Positions 19,161-22,500 of a DNA stretch of 22,500 nucleotides are shown here, piece by piece. Made by a program: the position numbers and the translations under genes. Position 1 is the first letter of the stretch; each line of letters begins with the position of its first letter. The notes beneath the pieces are model-generated. The model saw only the letters and a list, made by a program, of their open reading frames with translations. It ran no database searches and was not told the origin of the DNA. Source of the stretch: Actinidia chinensis (Eukaryota > Streptophyta > Magnoliopsida > Ericales > Actinidiaceae). The DNA lies in the NCBI GenBank assembly GCA_009663005.1, contig CM018894.1, forward strand, positions 4,244,907 to 4,267,406, written 5' to 3'.

Positions 19161-20058
19161 GGCCTGCTCCATCATGAGGTATGTCTTAGAAGTCCTATGA
19201 GATGTCGTTAAAGGTAACACGTTAGTTGAACTCGCCAATTAATAACTCTAGATTCTAAAAATCAAGCACTAAAGCTAGGGGAAGGAGAGCCACCAACCGA
19301 GCTTATACTAGTCATGCAATGCCTTTTTCTAGTGGTGCTAACCTTATGGCCCTTTCTCTTGTCATTATCCTTCTATTGCCGGTTTATAATGAGGGATCTT
19401 TGAACATTGGCGATAGGAAGAGAAGTTTGGCCTTTCTATTAAGTAGCGCCAGAGGGCCTCCTACCCACTTTTAACAGCTTTGGTGGCATGACTAAAGCCA
19501 AACTGAAAACCTCTTTTTCTTCTACTTCTTCCTCTCCTTGGAAGGAGTGCTCAATTCCTCCCTTAGAGATTTTGGGATTAGAATTGGATGAGTAAGACAA
19601 TCTCAAAGGCCTTATCGTCTGAGCTAGATACAAGAACTGGATCAATTACGGCTAGGTTACCACCGACTGAACTTCCTCTTCACTATCTTCCTCATCTTCT
19701 TCCTCTTCCTCTTCCTCATTGGGTTAATCACCCTCAACAATAGTAACTTGCTCCCTGAAAGCTGAACTGAGCTAGAGCTATTGAAACCCACCTCTTGTTC
19801 CTTTTCCTCCCTTACAGAATCAACATTTGGTAGTCCAAAGTTGAAGACTTAGCATATTAGGCAGGGTCTATTGGCTATTGATTTTGAGTAAAGACAAAAC
19901 TAACTACCCAAGTCTGGTGGTTCAGTGAGCAATGGTATGATTGTAAATCGTCTTGTACTGAAGCAAAGTCGCTATGTCACCCAAATCTCGACTGTTGTTG
20001 ACGTGTTTACTTGTAGCCTTAAACTACTTTGAACGAGTCTTATAATGATTATTGAAAC
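19156..20058 (-). pseudogene. Antisense gene, 5' part of the exon split by the Tekay insertion
   Basis: Starts after the acceptor at 20059. GFNNHYKTRSK and NSRDLGDIATLLQYK open it in the phase left by the previous exon. A poorly conserved Ser-rich part and a strongly acidic tract follow (NEEEEEEEDEEDSEEEVQS, about 19665-19725, minus), then EEEVEEKE, a basic MPPKLLKVGRRPSG block (about 19439-19486) and SSVGGSPSPSF (about 19280-19315). SHRTSKTYLMMEQ lies next to the insertion point. Several stops and frame slips. The acidic/basic, low-complexity middle looks like a disordered linker between the N-terminal domain and the coiled-coil part. An additional intron in this 900-bp stretch cannot be excluded. 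Confidence 0.5.
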
Positions 20059-20164
20059 CTACAAAGCAAATCAACAGAGTTGTAACCTATTAGAACTTGA
20101 TCAGATACACAGCAGAATAATGAAGCAACAAAAGTAAACGTGCATGATAGAGATAAGACCTTAC
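20059..20164 (-). other. 106-bp intron in the antisense gene
   Basis: Minus strand donor GATG/GTAAGG and acceptor TTTGCTTTGTAG/GTTTC. Joining completes a Gly codon: NDSIDDG continues as FNNHYKTRSK, so phase is kept (phase 1). The intron is T-rich and contains stops. Confidence 0.6.
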
Positions 20165-20734
20165 CATCATCAATACTATCGTTCGTTCTTGGGAAGGCCT
20201 AGAGCCCGTCATACCAAGGGCAAAATTCCAATTTTTAGACACCCAAATGAACTTATCCAAGTATAGATCCTTGTCTGGGTTCTTGGTCACAAGCCTGGAC
20301 CAAGGCTATTGGTTGTTCCTTAGCCTTAGATAGTGATTTCCTGAATAAAGATTAGTACCGGGATGGCGCTTAGGCCAGACTACAGTATACATGTTTAGAA
20401 GATCGGAACCTGTGAATGGCAACCTCTCCCCTTGCATCAAGGTGTTGATAGTAAGCACAGTCCTAACAAAGTTGATGGACACTTGCATGAAGGTGAGGTC
20501 ACAGTGATCCATCACCTCCTTTAGCATGGGGCTTAAAGAAAATCAAATTTTGGCTTGATGAATAAGTCATATACGAACTAGGATACGTTCACCGTTTCCT
20601 CATGCCGTAACGGCTATCTCGCGTAGACCAGGTCGCTCTATAACGATGTCGTTCAGGATCTTGTGATCCCTCCTAAATTGGCTAAGGTAGCATCGTCATG
20701 CACAAGCTGTTGAACTCGATTAAATTCTGTGTAT
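20165..20734 (-). pseudogene. Antisense gene, exon with the conserved N-terminal domain
   Basis: Minus-strand blocks: YTEFNRVQQLVHDDATLANL, KILNDIVIERPGLREIAVT, then an open run at 20306-20527 (MLKEVMDHCDLTFMQVSINF, VRTVLTINTLMQGERLPF, GSDLLNMYTVVWPKRHPG, YLRLRNN), then LVTKNPDKDLYLDKF and IWVSKNWNF (20230-20290). The pattern of a helical LKEVMDHCDL segment, a DLLxxYTV segment and an aromatic FIWVSKNWNF end resembles the N-terminal domain of Tat antisense proteins as I remember it. One stop separates the two open runs, and a frame slip follows WNF. Function unknown. Confidence 0.6.
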
Positions 20735-20860
20735 CTGAAAGAAAAACAAAATCCTATTAGTTCGAGCTTCTAGCCTAGTTCAGATCAACGAAAAATAACA
20801 TACTTGGGTAGAGCTAGCTGAATTGCATGTGAGTCCCGAGTTCTACCCCACGTATCTTAC
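20735..20860 (-). other. 126-bp intron in the antisense gene
   Basis: Minus strand donor ATAG/GTAAGA and a strong acceptor TTTGTTTTTCTTTCAG/AT. The joined frame (QLMY, then RYTEFNRV) is open across the junction in phase 2. Confidence 0.55.
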
Positions 20861-21028
20861 CTATACATCAACTGAGGTCTAGCATGTTTTGGGGAATTCA
20901 CTTAAGTTGTTTACATGCTTCAACATTCTATCACCACCCAAATGACATGGGGGAAAAACCCTAACGTTAATGCGTTAAGCTATTGCTCCTATACGAGATT
21001 CAGTTACATAAACACAAGTCGGATCCAT
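20861..21028 (-). pseudogene. Antisense gene, putative first coding exon
   Basis: The frame from an ATG at 21028-21026 reads MDPTCVYVTESRIGAIA, a stop, then RINVRVFPPCHLGGDRMLKH and VNNLSEFPK before the donor at 20860. It is the first sensible ATG downstream of the TATA box at 21447 and upstream of the conserved domain. A minus-strand GTGAGT at about 21288-21293 could be the donor of a leader intron. I recognise no motif, so the start is provisional. Confidence 0.35.
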
Positions 21029-21439
21029 TTCAACAATGGAAACGGATTAAAACAATATTTTTTTAAGGCATTCAATATCTGATAAGCTCACAAAAGCTTG
21101 TCAATGGCAAACGCGTGACCACAATAGACTTAAACTCACGACTCAAGTGTTTCAAAAGCAAGTAAACACTATGAAAATTGTATATTCAAGCAAAAGACAT
21201 GCATTGTAACTAATTTCGAAGAGATTTAAACACGAGAACATGAATAAATCGAAGAACATTAATAGAAATTGGAATAAAGAACTCACTGATGTGTTCAGAG
21301 ATGATCAGAGATGACCGTGGCAACAAAGACGACGACAACGATATGATAGTGCAACAGTGGCTTACTCACTAATTCGCTATATGTTTCTCTTTCTAGAATA
21401 TTTTGGTGAAAGGCGAACATTGGGACGATTTGTGTTCCA
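21029..21439 (-). other. Probable leader of the antisense gene
   Basis: Between the TATA box and the proposed start codon. It contains no recognised protein. A 63-codon minus-strand open frame (21295-21486) overlaps the TATA box itself, so it is unlikely to be translated as a gene. A candidate leader-intron donor (CATCA/GTGAGT) is at about 21288-21298. Confidence 0.35.
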
Positions 21440-21447
21440 TATTTATA
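21440..21447 (-). promoter_or_regulatory. TATA box of the antisense gene
   Basis: Minus strand CCCTTATAAATATGG, a good plant TATA box, about 420 bp upstream of the proposed start codon and facing it. Transcription would begin near 21410-21415. It lies only about 250 bp from the 3' LTR of the host element. Confidence 0.5.
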
Positions 21448-21480
21448 AGGGAACTTGAATCGTTTCGTTTCCCGCCCAAG

Positions 21481-21680
21481 CAACACCTAAGGGTAGGTGA
21501 GCCATTTTGAGTTTCGTGCTCTAACCGAGCTCTATAGCAAAGCATGTGCTAACATGTGACATGGAAATTATAGAAAAATGACAAGCATGAACTTTTGAAT
21601 TGCTACCACCAAACTACATCAAAACGAAGTATTGGGGCAACCAGCTCATATAACTCATATAGTTGACAACCGAGCTCATG
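21481..21680. other. Short spacer between antisense promoter and Tat 3' LTR
   Basis: Non-coding. ATTGGGGCAA occurs at 21633-21642 and again in the purine tract at 21685-21694, suggesting a small internal duplication. Confidence 0.4.
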
Positions 21681-21694
21681 TGAATTGGGGCAAT
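21681..21694 (+). promoter_or_regulatory. Polypurine-tract-like sequence of Tat copy 2
   Basis: TGAATTGGGGCAAT immediately precedes TGAAAGGGG, the proposed LTR start. Composition and position fit a Tat 3' purine tract. Confidence 0.45.
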
Positions 21695-22235
21695 TGAAAG
21701 GGGATAAAATACCCATCTAAACTCTTGGACGAGCTCCTTTGTGTATCACCCAGGGGGTCACTCTATAGAAAGTTCGATATGTCATCTTAGCTTGGTAGCT
21801 TAGTTAGAAAGCTCATCCCAACAGGGTTCCTTAGCCAAATTGCGAGGTCATAGGGGCTTACACGAAAAGCTTCCTCTACGACCCTCATGCTTGGGCTCGA
21901 ATACCTATAATGTAATAGGATAGCTACCAACCATTCCCTAGGGGTATGATTGGGTCAGCCGCCTACTTACTAATATGATAGTTGGCGCATCCACACTATA
22001 AAAGAGGCAGATTCTCTCTTAGGAGTATGTCATTCTCATTTTGTCTCTTTACTTTCTCTCTCTAATAGCCATAGCCAAGAATTATCTCTGTTGTTCTTTA
22101 TTCTTTCATCTTGTTTGGTCACTAACTTGGCTATTGGAGAGCATTCCCGAAATAGCTCTGGGTGGTATTTCTCATTGTTGTTGTTTTGCAGGCTCAGCCG
22201 AACAGCGGTCAGCCACCAGGAACCATTTGTCAACA
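21695..22235 (+). repeat. 3' LTR of Tat copy 2 (provisional ends)
   Basis: Runs from TGAAAGGGGATAAAATAC to TTTGTCAACA, about 541 bp, with TG...CA ends. A TATA box and a pyrimidine-rich start region lie in the last third, followed by GGAACCATTTGTCAACA, which resembles Tat LTR ends. No second copy is in the window because the element lacks its 5' part, so the ends cannot be confirmed by comparison. Plus-strand open frames at 22041-22343 and 22091-22273 run through the LTR end and are not genes. Confidence 0.5.
21997..22004 (+). promoter_or_regulatory. TATA box of the Tat 3' LTR
   Basis: CACTATAAAAGAGGC, followed 25-35 bases later by TCTTAGGAGTATG, the likely transcription start. This is the usual U3/R boundary arrangement. 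In this position it would drive transcription outward into the right flank. Confidence 0.6.
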
Positions 22236-22500
22236 ATCACCTTATCCGCATTCGATTTTCTTCTACCTTATAATCCACACCAACAAATAAAATATGTAGC
22301 TTCCTTTTACCTATTTTTTCTATATTATTCAAGTAACATTTAACCAAAGTAAAAAATAAAATGGAATGATTATTAGAGTAAAATTGAAAAGTTATTGTAA
22401 TAATTTTTTTTATACAAACTATTCTTACTCTATGTATAACCTAGGGGGAAGGGGGGTGGGGGGTTCCAAGGTGTGAGCACCATGGCTTAAAAATATATAT
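22236..22500. other. Unassigned right flank
   Basis: AT-rich, non-coding, with a T-rich run near 22400 and a G-rich tract at 22444-22463. No terminal repeat, protein or RNA gene recognised. It may be the original insertion target of Tat copy 2. Confidence 0.4.

Larger units (their letters stand above)
4755..22235 (+). mobile_element. 5'-truncated Tat-lineage Ty3/gypsy retrotransposon, copy 2, split by a nested element
   Basis: Order on the plus strand: RT (from its fingers), RNase H, integrase with pol stop at 7676-7678, a spacer with short tandem repeats, a gene on the opposite strand, a purine tract and an LTR. RNase H followed by integrase without a chromodomain, and an extra antisense gene between pol and the 3' LTR, fit what is known of the plant Tat branch (Grande, Retand and Ogre relatives). 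The 5' LTR, gag and protease are missing: similarity to copy 1 starts abruptly near 4755. About 10.1 kb in the middle (9061-19155) is a later Tekay-type insertion, so the remnant itself is about 7.4 kb. The 22235 boundary is provisional. Confidence 0.7.

Noticed and set aside
22041..22343. 100-codon plus-strand frame
   Set aside because: It spans the proposed end of the Tat 3' LTR and includes a pyrimidine-rich leader. No protein family is recognisable.

Overview
This is nuclear, intergenic sequence from a flowering plant, most likely a dicot. It is AT-rich, has plant-type splice sites, and consists almost entirely of decayed LTR retrotransposons of types known from angiosperms. I see no intact host gene, no rRNA or tRNA gene and no CRISPR array. 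Every coding region is broken.

Layout from left to right. (1) 1-2010 (+): a fragment of Ty3/gypsy pol (reverse transcriptase to RNase H), called Tat copy 1. Tat is the plant non-chromovirus branch that includes Grande, Retand and Ogre. (2) 2011-4754: non-coding sequence with a probable minus-strand LTR ending at 3591. This LTR holds a 61-bp tandem repeat built on the palindrome TCAACCGGTTGA, and a purine tract lies beside its edge. A GC-richer island, open on both strands, sits at 4471-4729. (3) 4755-22235 (+): a longer 5'-truncated Tat element, copy 2. It carries RT, RNase H and integrase (pol ends at 7678), a 3' spacer with 56-bp repeats, a spliced gene on the antisense strand, a purine tract and a 3' LTR of about 540 bp. 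(4) 9061-19155 (-): a complete Tekay/Del-type chromovirus nested inside the antisense gene. It has 2.3-kb LTRs, a perfect ATTGC target duplication, an initiator-Met tRNA primer binding site, and gag, RT, RNase H, integrase and chromodomain remnants, all on the minus strand. (5) 22236-22500: unassigned AT-rich sequence with a G-rich tract.

The most interesting part is the antisense gene of Tat copy 2. Rejoining the sequence across the Tekay insertion gives a minus-strand gene running from about 21.4 kb to 8.34 kb, with at least three GT-AG introns, an acidic tract, a coiled-coil-like segment and a TATA box of its own. Introns on the antisense strand are not removed from the element's genomic RNA, so such a gene can keep its introns through retrotransposition.

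The layers decayed differently. The Tat pol copies carry stop codons and catalytic changes that are often G-to-A or C-to-T, as expected from deamination of methylated cytosine. The Tekay element is dominated by one- to few-base indels, many in homopolymers, which raises the possibility of unpolished long-read assembly in that interval.
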